Part shown: piece after piece, positions 56,746-64,000 of the stretch | Position numbering within the stretch: position 1 is the stretch's first letter | Layout: each line of letters opens with the position of its first letter | Source: an uncultured Pseudomonadota bacterium | Lineage (GTDB): Bacteria > Pseudomonadota > Gammaproteobacteria > Burkholderiales > Rhodocyclaceae | Direction: 5' to 3' | Length of the DNA: 64,000 nucleotides | NCBI GenBank assembly: GCA_903870055.1 | Contig: CAIQBG010000069.1 | Span: forward strand, 1 to 64,000 | The notes under the pieces: generated by a model | The model's input: the letters and a program-made list of their open reading frames with translations, nothing else | What the model was told of the DNA's origin: nothing | The model's database searches: none | Translations under genes and position numbers: made by a program

Positions 56746-58221
56746 ATGCGAATCCTTCGTGTTGCCTTGGCAAGCTGCTTACTAATTTGCAATATCACAT
56801 ATGCTGCCCCACTCACGGGTTTTGGATCTTGTGCTGTAGAACCAACCAAAAAGCAAGTGTGTATCGACAAAACACCATGCAAAACCTTAAGCAATGGGAT
56901 AACTGCCTGTCTTAACGGGGTGACCCTCCCGTCTAATGCAATAAACGCAAAAGCTTCGTGTTGGAGCTACCAAACCAGTTACTCATGCCAAGACAGCAGT
57001 TCCATCGACAATTGCTCGACCGCCCCTTGGATGAAGCAATATGGTGCATCGTGCCAGCAGACTAATGTGGTCTGCGACTCCGTTATTCCAGAAAACGGCA
57101 AGTGCGCCTCGTGGCGGTATACCTATAGCTGTGAGACCTCTCCCGCGCAAACTGCACAAACCCTGCAATGCTCTTCAACAGCGCTGGGCGTTAACCTCGA
57201 TATGCCGACCCCAGCAACTGCCAAGAACAGTCCGGTCAAAGCGGCCGCGATGCTTGAGGCAGCACGCCAGATCTCTACCTACAGCGAATGCACTGCGAAC
57301 GAAGCTATTGCAAACCCGGACGGATGCCTGAACAAATCCATGTTTAACGGGGTCTACGAAACTTGCACCAAGGGTTATTACGGCCTGAAAAACTGCTGTG
57401 TTTCGCAGCCAGGCGGACAATCCAATGCAGCCGTTAAAGGCATGCTGATGGGGCAAGGAGCGCAGGTCGCAAAATTCGCCGGTGAGAAGGCTATTGACAC
57501 CGCTTCACCATATGTTTTCGATGCCATGTATAGCGCGCCTGAATATACCCAGGGCATGATCCTGGCCATGGCTGATAGTTCAAGCGTGATTATGGGCGAA
57601 GCTGGAGACATTATCGGCACTAGCTTCGCATCAGGCGGCCTCTCACTCGGGGCGTATGGGTTTACTTTTGGCACAGGCGCATTTTCCGGGTCTATGGGAT
57701 CAATCGCTCTTGCGGAGGGATCCTGGGGTTATGTGTCATTCAACCCCTATGTGTTTGCTGCCGTCGTCGCCATCCAGGTCGTACAAACGCTTGCGCAATG
57801 CGAACAGTCCGAACAGCTACTAGGCATGCACAAGGGGCAAAACCTCAGCGTCAAAGTCAAAGAAGAGTGCGTCCAGAAGGTCCCTGTGATTGGCACCTGC
57901 ATTAAGTGGCAAGAGGGCTGGTGCTCCTATAACGGCGCATTTGGCAAAATTCTCGGCACACAGGGCCGAGCACAACTAGGACTGGTGCTCGATCAGAGTT
58001 GCACGGGTTTGACCGTTGGCCAATTGCAGAAACTGAATTGGGATACGCTGGATCTTAGCGAATTTACATCACAGATTGCCGCTCAAGCAACCAAGAACGT
58101 ACCGAATAGCCAGACGGTTAGCAGCACCTACAACCAAAATCTCAACACAACTCCGGTTAATGGCGTCAATACCAATACATCTTCAGGCCTTGGCTATCCG
58201 GCCAACTATCAATCTCCGTAA
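56746..58221 (+). CDS. traN: TraN-like mating-pair stabilisation protein, C-terminal part
   Basis: A 491-residue exported protein with its own signal peptide (MRILRVALASCLLICNITYAA). Residues 65-140 carry the repeated SCWSYQTSYSC and CASWRYTYSCET motifs of TraN; the region FNGVYETCTKGYYGLKNCC and the C-terminal VKVKEECVQKVPVIGTCIKWQEGWCSYNGAFGKILG, with LGLVLDQSCTGLTVGQLQKLNW, are diagnostic for the TraN C-terminus. It stabilises mating pairs at the outer membrane. Together with the preceding gene it equals one large TraN. Confidence 0.8.
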   Translation: MRILRVALASCLLICNITYAAPLTGFGSCAVEPTKKQVCIDKTPCKTLSNGITACLNGVTLPSNAINAKASCWSYQTSYSCQDSSSIDNCSTAPWMKQYGASCQQTNVVCDSVIPENGKCASWRYTYSCETSPAQTAQTLQCSSTALGVNLDMPTPATAKNSPVKAAAMLEAARQISTYSECTANEAIANPDGCLNKSMFNGVYETCTKGYYGLKNCCVSQPGGQSNAAVKGMLMGQGAQVAKFAGEKAIDTASPYVFDAMYSAPEYTQGMILAMADSSSVIMGEAGDIIGTSFASGGLSLGAYGFTFGTGAFSGSMGSIALAEGSWGYVSFNPYVFAAVVAIQVVQTLAQCEQSEQLLGMHKGQNLSVKVKEECVQKVPVIGTCIKWQEGWCSYNGAFGKILGTQGRAQLGLVLDQSCTGLTVGQLQKLNWDTLDLSEFTSQIAAQATKNVPNSQTVSSTYNQNLNTTPVNGVNTNTSSGLGYPANYQSP

Positions 58222-58241
58222 TCGCAAAGGAACAACCGCAC

Positions 58242-58583
58242 ATGGAATTCGGAATACATCGCAGGCTTCTCGACAGAGAATCGCTCAGCCGCAGAAACAT
58301 TGGCCGACTCTTGCTCCTCTTATTGATAATAGCGTGCGTTGGCGGCATTGGCTTCTTGTTGTTTGAGCTCCGATCGGAGACACAGCTTCGCACATCTGCT
58401 GAGTCAACTGTTGCCGAGCTACAAAGCCAGGTCGCCACGCTCAGTGCGCAGCTTGTCACGCAAAAGGGTGAGGCGCAGTTGGCAGTTGAAGCGGCTGAAA
58501 AGGGTCAAGAAGATCGGGTAGGCGCATTCGCTAAGCAAGCTGCGAAATGCGTCCCGCTCATGCAAAAATTCGGCATTCAATAA
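58242..58583 (+). CDS. Small membrane-anchored coiled-coil protein
   Basis: A 113-residue protein with one membrane segment (LLLLLLIIACVGGIGFLLF) and a periplasmic coiled coil (TSAESTVAELQSQVATLSAQLVTQKGEAQLAVEAAEKGQEDR). AAAGGAAC precedes the start. It follows traN in the same transcript. Unknown role. Confidence 0.55.
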   Translation: MEFGIHRRLLDRESLSRRNIGRLLLLLLIIACVGGIGFLLFELRSETQLRTSAESTVAELQSQVATLSAQLVTQKGEAQLAVEAAEKGQEDRVGAFAKQAAKCVPLMQKFGIQ

Positions 58584-58593
58584 GGAACTTCTC

Positions 58594-59514
58594 ATGAAAA
58601 AATTAGCTCTAATTTTGTTGGCATCGACAGCGCTTCAAGCCGCTCATGCTGCGCCAGCTATTATCGAAACCCCCGACGCAAAAATTATCGTTCTGCGCCC
58701 AATTGACCAGTGGACGCAAGATTCGAGCGCCATGAATAACGCCCTGTCTGGCTACAAAGACAAGGAGTACAAATTCATGCTGAAGGATGCTTCTGGTAAA
58801 ACCGAATTTCTCCGCACAAATATTTTCTCATCATCGGTCGATGGTAAAAGTCCAGCGATGATGGCCGCCTACCAGGCGGCAGAGGCGCAAAGCTGGAAAA
58901 CCTCGATGAACCCGGGTTTTGGGTTCATTGTTGACAAGCCAGTTCTCGTAAGCGGTGAACAAGCAGAAAAAGCCTTATCAGTACAGAAGGAGGCTTATAC
59001 TGCCTTCGTTGAATCGGCCGGCAATCCTGACGACTTGCAGACAAGCTACACCATTAAAAAGGTGCTAGGTGGTGCGATAACTATCGGCATTACGGCGTTT
59101 GCAACAGATAAATTGGGCGGGATGTTCGCTTCGAACGCTGTATTGGGATCTGGAATCGCCACCGACATTGGCTCAATCCCTACGGCCTTGGCCAAGGAGA
59201 TGCCGTTTATCTATCCACCCCAAGGCTTACCACTCAAGGCCTACAAAACCGTCGAATTTCGCCGTGTACAGGGCCTAAACACTGGGTATGGGCAAGTGCT
59301 TATCGCTTACAAAACAGAAAAAACTGCTGAGGCATCAGAGACGGCTCTCGCAAAGGCAATTGAATCTCTGATCGGCTTAGATACCAACCAACAACAAATT
59401 CAATCTGCCCGGCTAGAAGACTTCAACCGCCGAAAAACTATCTGGAACGAATGCGTAGCAAGTGGCAAATGCGCCGTTGAAACGATAAACACCAACAATC
59501 AGGAGTCTCGCTAA
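58594..59514 (+). CDS. Exported hypothetical protein (306 aa)
   Basis: An exported protein (signal peptide ending AAHA). IIVLRPIDQWTQDSSAMNNALSGYKDKEYKFMLKDASGKTEFLRTN is probably a beta-rich domain, followed by a Gly/Ala-rich segment that could touch the membrane (GAITIGITAFATDKLGGMFASNAVLGSG). AAGGAAC precedes ATG 58594; the stop overlaps the next gene by one base. No family recognised. Confidence 0.55.
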   Translation: MKKLALILLASTALQAAHAAPAIIETPDAKIIVLRPIDQWTQDSSAMNNALSGYKDKEYKFMLKDASGKTEFLRTNIFSSSVDGKSPAMMAAYQAAEAQSWKTSMNPGFGFIVDKPVLVSGEQAEKALSVQKEAYTAFVESAGNPDDLQTSYTIKKVLGGAITIGITAFATDKLGGMFASNAVLGSGIATDIGSIPTALAKEMPFIYPPQGLPLKAYKTVEFRRVQGLNTGYGQVLIAYKTEKTAEASETALAKAIESLIGLDTNQQQIQSARLEDFNRRKTIWNECVASGKCAVETINTNNQESR

Positions 59515-59654
59515 TGCTGCGTCGGGATAACATCGACAAGATCCGCAAAAGAGTCGTGGACGGCATTCACCAGGGCGAGAACATTACCAATAAAGTTAGC
59601 CTAGTAGCCTGGCTGCTATTTCTGCTGCTCTCAATCCACTACTTTTTCGGCTGA
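59514..59654 (+). CDS. Small membrane protein (46 aa)
   Basis: MLRRDNIDKIRKRVVDGIHQ followed by GENITNKVSLVAWLLFLLLSI and HYFFG. The start overlaps the preceding stop (TAATG), so it is translationally coupled and very likely real. One C-terminal membrane segment. It ends in a convergent overlap of 16 bases with the minus-strand gene. Function unknown. Confidence 0.6.
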   Translation: MLRRDNIDKIRKRVVDGIHQGENITNKVSLVAWLLFLLLSIHYFFG

Positions 59655-60232
59655 GGATCGGCCGGTTTTGACCAACTAACGACATCCTCGATCGTCACAT
59701 GGGGTGGCTCCACTGTCATTGTTGAGTTTACGTCGAACGATTGGCCGCCAATAACCGGATCTTCGATTTGAGCCATATCGAGCAGGGTTTTCTTAGAATA
59801 ACTCTGGTAGAGCAAAATCATGGCCGTTTGAGCTTCCAGCGGCCAACTCATAAATTCTTCTTTGTTAGACGGGATTACTGCCAGTAGCGTCTTATCAAGC
59901 AACATCGTCTCAAAAGACTGTTCCAGCTTCCCATCTAGGGTTTCCGGCACCAAGAAATCCGCATTCGTGAGCAAGCCCGCCTTGATGTAAATCGTCACGA
60001 CAGGCACTCGCAGCGCCTCGGCCAATGGAACAACTATTGTTTCCTTATCGCAGTGCACAATCCAGCGCTGATTACGAACGACCGAGGACAGGACGTTGTA
60101 CGAAATCCCATGCCGCATACAAAACCCATTGAGCGAAAGCCGCTCCGCTGCCATATGGTTGTACAGCATCCGGATGAGTGGATCCTGGCTGGTCTTCAGC
60201 TTTGCAATAACTTCATTACTAGGTTTGGCCAT
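59639..60232 (-). CDS. Helix-turn-helix regulator downstream of traI
   Basis: A 197-residue protein. NGFCMRHGISYNVLSSVVRNQRW (about residues 35-57) reads as a helix-turn-helix of the XRE type, although the match is not strong. The C-terminal half is acidic. It starts 71 bases after the traI stop and could be co-transcribed. Possibly a regulator of transfer. Confidence 0.5.
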   Translation of the reverse strand: MAKPSNEVIAKLKTSQDPLIRMLYNHMAAERLSLNGFCMRHGISYNVLSSVVRNQRWIVHCDKETIVVPLAEALRVPVVTIYIKAGLLTNADFLVPETLDGKLEQSFETMLLDKTLLAVIPSNKEEFMSWPLEAQTAMILLYQSYSKKTLLDMAQIEDPVIGGQSFDVNSTMTVEPPHVTIEDVVSWSKPADPQPKK

Positions 60233-60302
60233 GAGTCGGATTCAATGGGGCTGGTTTGATGCCCTGAATTATAGAGCACCAAGACAGGGATTGCCCCAAG
60301 AA

Positions 60303-63300
60303 TCAAAGGGAAAGGCCGCGATCGATGGTTTTTTCCGGGGCTTTATCCTTTTCTCGGCTTTCATTTTTTCCGGTCGCCAGACTCCGGTCTGCCGGACTGT
60401 CTTGTTCTCTGGCGGTGATCGCGGCCACTTGCCGGATATAGGCGTCCGGTAGCGACTCGACGTTAATCGAATTCAGGACCCCCTGGGGAATGTCAAAGGC
60501 CGATGTTTTCTTGGATTCCGTGCCAACATTCCTCTCAATGGTGGCCATGTCCGAGGTCACCAGAATCGTATCCTGACGAGCGCGGGTCACGCCGACATAG
60601 GCAGATTCCTGATTAATGACCCTCGCCCCGGTCTGGCTCACCGCGAAGATTGTCTGATCCGTCGTGGCACCTTGTTCTTTATAGGAGGTATGCGCATACG
60701 CATGGTCGATGAACATGGCTTTGCGCGAGTCAAGCTTCATCTCCAACGGGCCGGAATTTTGCTGCCACGTCACGGTAATTCCCGATGCGTCGACGCTCTT
60801 CACAACCCCGCGTGTCCCGTTGTTTATTTTAACCTTGAGCGCATCGTCCTTAATATTCCAACGGGCTTCAACCTGATCACCAACCGCATATTGGCGCTCT
60901 TCCAGAACAAACGGCTTGAAATAGTCCTGCTGCTTAGGCGAGAAAGTGATCGCCTTTCCAGCGGCATTTTCAGCGCGCACCAGGTTCCTCTCGACATCGT
61001 ATGACACCAAGCGGAGCAGCTCGTCCTTCTTAATCCCCCGTTCCCGATATGTTTTGGAAAAGAGGAATGCATCAACATGCTTTTCCTGCATGACGCTCGC
61101 GAAACGTTGTTGCGCTTGCGTCAGTTTCGGGTCATCCAGATGCCGCATAGCCACCTGCTGTGCAGCAACTAACCCCATGCCCTGCCGCACTTCGTGAACC
61201 TCGGCATTTATCGCCTTACGATCACGGTTAGTCAGCGCAACGATACCGACGACGGGATCTGCCTTCCCCTGGGACTTCAGTGCTGTAAAGGACTCTTGAT
61301 ATTGCTGTCCAATACGTTTCACCAAGGCGTCTTCACTGACCTCAATGCGGTTAAAGGACCGAATAGCCTCCCTGAACCGCCGCTGCCTAAAAAGCTCCAG
61401 GCCATCATTCACTTGCTCAACCGCCTGATCAAAACGCCTAGTCACAGTAAGTTTAGAGGTGTGCATCCCGGCCTGCATCGCTTGCAAGAACGTCCGCCCA
61501 GCAGCTACAGAGCCGTGCTGCTTGGTGTCGCCCTGAAACACCATCCTTGCGCCATATTTAGCACCTAACGCTGAAATCATTGACGCATCGCGGACACCAG
61601 ACATTGAGGCCTCATCCATGACGATCAACATGGGCTTGCCTTGTATGTTCCCGCTGTGCTGAAGGTTCTTTAGTTCCCCGATCTTTGCGTAATAGGCCTG
61701 CATTCTTGGATCTACACCACCGGACTGCGCTGCCAAGGCAGCCTGTGCTGAAACTGATTCGGCGAGGCCAGCAGGTCGATAGGTGATCAATTTCTCACTC
61801 AAACGCCCTAGTGCTTCCTGTCCAGAAGTCTTTAGACGACCCAGTAGATCGTTCCCGTGATTCGTCGTTGTCGGCCAGCCGCCCACATCCTTCAGGAAGA
61901 ACCCCACCTCATTTCGTAATGTGCGGGGTGATTTGTAGACATCGCCCCGCAAATGGTCAAAGGTATACCAGGCGGCTTTCTGGTTACCCTCAACAATCAG
62001 CTTTTGCTGCTCAATGATTGGGGTGCCACCGTCGACAAGCAAACCTTCGGCTTTTAGGGTCTCTCGCAGGCTTACCAGTTCTTCTTTCAGTTGCGTTAAA
62101 TGTTCCGTATGACGAACCTGGAACATGGCGATGGTTTCGCTCTCGATGCCGCTGCTATGCCCCAGCTCGGTCGCCGCATTCGCGCTCGTAGCCATGCCCA
62201 TAACCTGCCAGCCTCGGCTCTCAGCCACCTCTTTAACAAACTCCAGACCCACGGTTTTACCGGTACCCGCATCTCCTTGAACACCTTGTAAGGCATCTGG
62301 ATGCAGCAGAATGTTTCTGGCGGCGGTGACCTGCTCACTGGTCAGTTTGAATTCCTGGCCTAATTCCGCTGTTTTTCTGATCTCGAACGCTTTTAAGGCC
62401 TGATCAAACTCCCCCAGACTCGAAAGTACGGTGTTGCCCTTGTGTTTACACGATGCCACAACGCTGAGCAACGTCCGCTCAGCGTTCATGCCACGTGGTG
62501 TCGTGAACTTGTCATCGCTTTCTCTGTGAACAAGCTCGCCCTTACTCACATAACCGCCAATCGCCGCTTCTAGTGAGCCCAGGTCAACGGTTTTCCCTTT
62601 GACGAAATCTAGGGCGGCTTCCACGATTTCACGTCGATCAAACGCCTGTTCACGTTCAGACAGATGACTGATTGCCCAGCCGACGGCCTCATTCGATGCT
62701 TTCTGAACCTGCTCCGGTGATGCCAATGCAACCGGGCGCGGTACTGCGGTCGCTGATTTATTCGATAAAGCAGGGGCAGCCGAAGTGGACGCAAGGGAAA
62801 GGGCAGGGCCATTGGACGCACTAGCACCAATAACTGCCTGCATTTCTTGGTCGTTTGCCTTGGGCACAATAGCAGGATCGATGCCGAGTTCGGCAACACG
62901 CTCAGACCAATAGGCCTGCAAAATATCCCGTGGATGCTCCATTTTGGCGACCCGCGTCGCTAGAATGGCGATCTGGCGCTGTTTCCATGTCGCCGTTTCC
63001 GGATCGATCCCTGCTTCACGTAACTTCTCGTCAGCCATGAGTTTGCGGGAGCTGAACCCTTCGATCTGCTCTCGCGAGATCCCCTGAATTTCAAAGCTAT
63101 GCTTGTTGTACTCAAGAGAATATCCGATATTTTTCAGTTCTATCGCCAACTCGTTCAGATAGACCTTATCGGCGGTCGCCCGTAGCTTGAGCAGCGCACT
63201 ATTGGTCAGGCTGCGCCATTTTTCGTTCGTGTGATCAAACACCACCGCCATGATGACGTTATGTGAATGGATCTGTGGCTCATTCTCCCGGTTGGTCTGG

Positions 63301-63785
63301 TGCAATACGGTTGCCCACAAGAGGTTCCCAGCATTGACCTTCACATTACGACCATCGTCTTTGACCCGAATCACGGACGCATATTCTTGCAGCCATTTCA
63401 TGGCCGCATCATTTGCTTTGAGGTGGGCATGAAGTACTCGCTGGTCACCCAAGGCCAGTCCGGCAATAGAAACGCTCTTGGGTGGCGCGATGGTGAAATC
63501 ATAGCCATTACGCCGACGATCCCCTCGCGGATTATCCGCAAGATTCTGAATTTCGCCCGTTACCGGGTTAAGAATCACGCCATCCAAAGCGGCACAGAAG
63601 TCTTTGGCGGTGACTTCCTTGCCTTCGATACCCAGTAGCTTCGCGCCATCGCCTTGCCAGGTGGCTCCGGCCTTCTCATTGGCATAGTAGTTATCGGCTC
63701 TGAGTGGGCCATCCTCATTAAACGCCTTGGCGTAATAGTCGGTAGCAACACCCGTATCTCCCTGGATGATTTTGCAAGAGATCAT
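60303..63785 (-). CDS. traI: MOBF relaxase-helicase TraI/TrwC
   Basis: A 1160-residue protein. The relaxase domain starts at residue 1, with the Tyr pair TDYYAK near residue 17 as candidate nucleophiles and the metal-binding His motif LHQTNRENEPQIHSHNV (about 160-175). The helicase part has Walker A VQGDAGTGKTVG (about 500), Walker B IVMDEASM (about 720) and a UvrD-type end (YAHTSYKEQGATTDQTIFAVSQ, YVGVTRARQDTILVTSD). It nicks oriT, stays bound to the 5' end and unwinds the strand. TrwC is 966 residues and F TraI 1756. The start overlaps the upstream gene (ATGA). Confidence 0.95.
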   Translation of the reverse strand: MISCKIIQGDTGVATDYYAKAFNEDGPLRADNYYANEKAGATWQGDGAKLLGIEGKEVTAKDFCAALDGVILNPVTGEIQNLADNPRGDRRRNGYDFTIAPPKSVSIAGLALGDQRVLHAHLKANDAAMKWLQEYASVIRVKDDGRNVKVNAGNLLWATVLHQTNRENEPQIHSHNVIMAVVFDHTNEKWRSLTNSALLKLRATADKVYLNELAIELKNIGYSLEYNKHSFEIQGISREQIEGFSSRKLMADEKLREAGIDPETATWKQRQIAILATRVAKMEHPRDILQAYWSERVAELGIDPAIVPKANDQEMQAVIGASASNGPALSLASTSAAPALSNKSATAVPRPVALASPEQVQKASNEAVGWAISHLSEREQAFDRREIVEAALDFVKGKTVDLGSLEAAIGGYVSKGELVHRESDDKFTTPRGMNAERTLLSVVASCKHKGNTVLSSLGEFDQALKAFEIRKTAELGQEFKLTSEQVTAARNILLHPDALQGVQGDAGTGKTVGLEFVKEVAESRGWQVMGMATSANAATELGHSSGIESETIAMFQVRHTEHLTQLKEELVSLRETLKAEGLLVDGGTPIIEQQKLIVEGNQKAAWYTFDHLRGDVYKSPRTLRNEVGFFLKDVGGWPTTTNHGNDLLGRLKTSGQEALGRLSEKLITYRPAGLAESVSAQAALAAQSGGVDPRMQAYYAKIGELKNLQHSGNIQGKPMLIVMDEASMSGVRDASMISALGAKYGARMVFQGDTKQHGSVAAGRTFLQAMQAGMHTSKLTVTRRFDQAVEQVNDGLELFRQRRFREAIRSFNRIEVSEDALVKRIGQQYQESFTALKSQGKADPVVGIVALTNRDRKAINAEVHEVRQGMGLVAAQQVAMRHLDDPKLTQAQQRFASVMQEKHVDAFLFSKTYRERGIKKDELLRLVSYDVERNLVRAENAAGKAITFSPKQQDYFKPFVLEERQYAVGDQVEARWNIKDDALKVKINNGTRGVVKSVDASGITVTWQQNSGPLEMKLDSRKAMFIDHAYAHTSYKEQGATTDQTIFAVSQTGARVINQESAYVGVTRARQDTILVTSDMATIERNVGTESKKTSAFDIPQGVLNSINVESLPDAYIRQVAAITAREQDSPADRSLATGKNESREKDKAPEKTIDRGLSL

Positions 63786-64000
63786 GGGTAAACCGCCTCG
63801 ATGCTGGCATTCGCCTCATTTCCCGTCACAGGAACAGTCACCAAAATCATCGTCTTGGTCAGCTTACCGTCGGGGTGCGCATAGGCTGTGGGGGAGAGCT
63901 TAACCAAGCGGCGACTCCCATCACGATTAATCAACGTCACCACGAGCGTCGGGTAGTTGTTCACCCCGATAAGACTGGCCAGTTCAAAGGAAAGCTGCAA
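63782..64000 (-). CDS. Partial gene upstream of traI
   Basis: The frame runs off the right edge of the window, so only the C-terminal 72 residues (IGVNNYPTLVVTLINRDGSRRLVKLSPTAYAHPDGKLTKTMILVTVPVTG) are seen. A TTG at the edge might be a start, but more probably the gene continues. It ends in a 4-base overlap with traI. It is beta-rich and does not look like the end of a TraD/TrwB coupling protein; unknown. Confidence 0.45.
   Translation of the reverse strand: MQLSFELASLIGVNNYPTLVVTLINRDGSRRLVKLSPTAYAHPDGKLTKTMILVTVPVTGNEANASIEAVYP

Overview
The window is about 64 kb of a conjugative plasmid (or plasmid-like integrative element) from a proteobacterium, most likely a beta- or gammaproteobacterium. 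The evidence is an F-type (MPF-F) mating apparatus, a MOBF relaxase of the TrwC/TraI kind, ParA/ParB partition, a winged-helix replication initiator and a large set of small leading-region genes. I see no resistance genes, rRNA, tRNA, CRISPR array or insertion sequence. I cannot name the host.

Layout. Positions 115-860 hold a ribbon-helix-helix gene and a candidate oriT with an R388-like nick site at 691/692. Positions 1.2-13.1 kb look like the leading region, the DNA that would enter a recipient first. Nearly all its genes lie on the minus strand, pointing toward oriT, so the transferred plus strand is their template. They are grouped behind six repeated, strongly folding 330-440 bp elements of two classes (A-C and D-F). 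I interpret these as single-stranded-DNA promoters of the Frpo type. Cargo includes SSB, a DNA adenine methyltransferase, a HigBA-like toxin-antitoxin pair, a TIM-barrel enzyme and many small orphan families, probably anti-defence or establishment functions. Positions 13.4-16.2 kb carry a coiled-coil membrane protein and a large ribbon-helix-helix protein.

Positions 16.3-23.8 kb are the maintenance block: ParDE-like toxin-antitoxin, a PD-(D/E)XK-like protein, a tyrosine recombinase, the replication initiator with a putative antisense RNA in its leader, and parAB. Positions 23.9-26.7 kb encode an unusual split signalling system: NarL-type regulator, membrane-anchored YheO-type PAS protein, DUF1805 protein, and histidine kinase without a large sensor domain. 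A DUF1173 gene follows.

From 28.0 kb rightward on the plus strand lies the transfer region. The first block (28.1-36.2 kb) has DsbC-like, periplasmic nuclease, HU, lytic transglycosylase, TraW, TraU and TrbC. The second (36.3-50.5 kb) has TraL, E, K, B, V, pilin TraA, TraC, TrbI, an S26 peptidase-like protein, TraF, TraH and TraG. The third (50.5-59.7 kb) has small membrane and HTH proteins, a divergent PilT/GspE-type ATPase plus a DsbA-like protein, a Sel1-repeat protein and a TraN-like adhesin split over two genes. The three blocks begin near copies of one 13-18 bp motif containing TTGACT. The relaxase-helicase TraI lies on the minus strand at the right end. The coupling protein TraD/TrwB is not present and probably lies just beyond the right edge, between traI and the ribbon-helix-helix gene if the molecule is circular.
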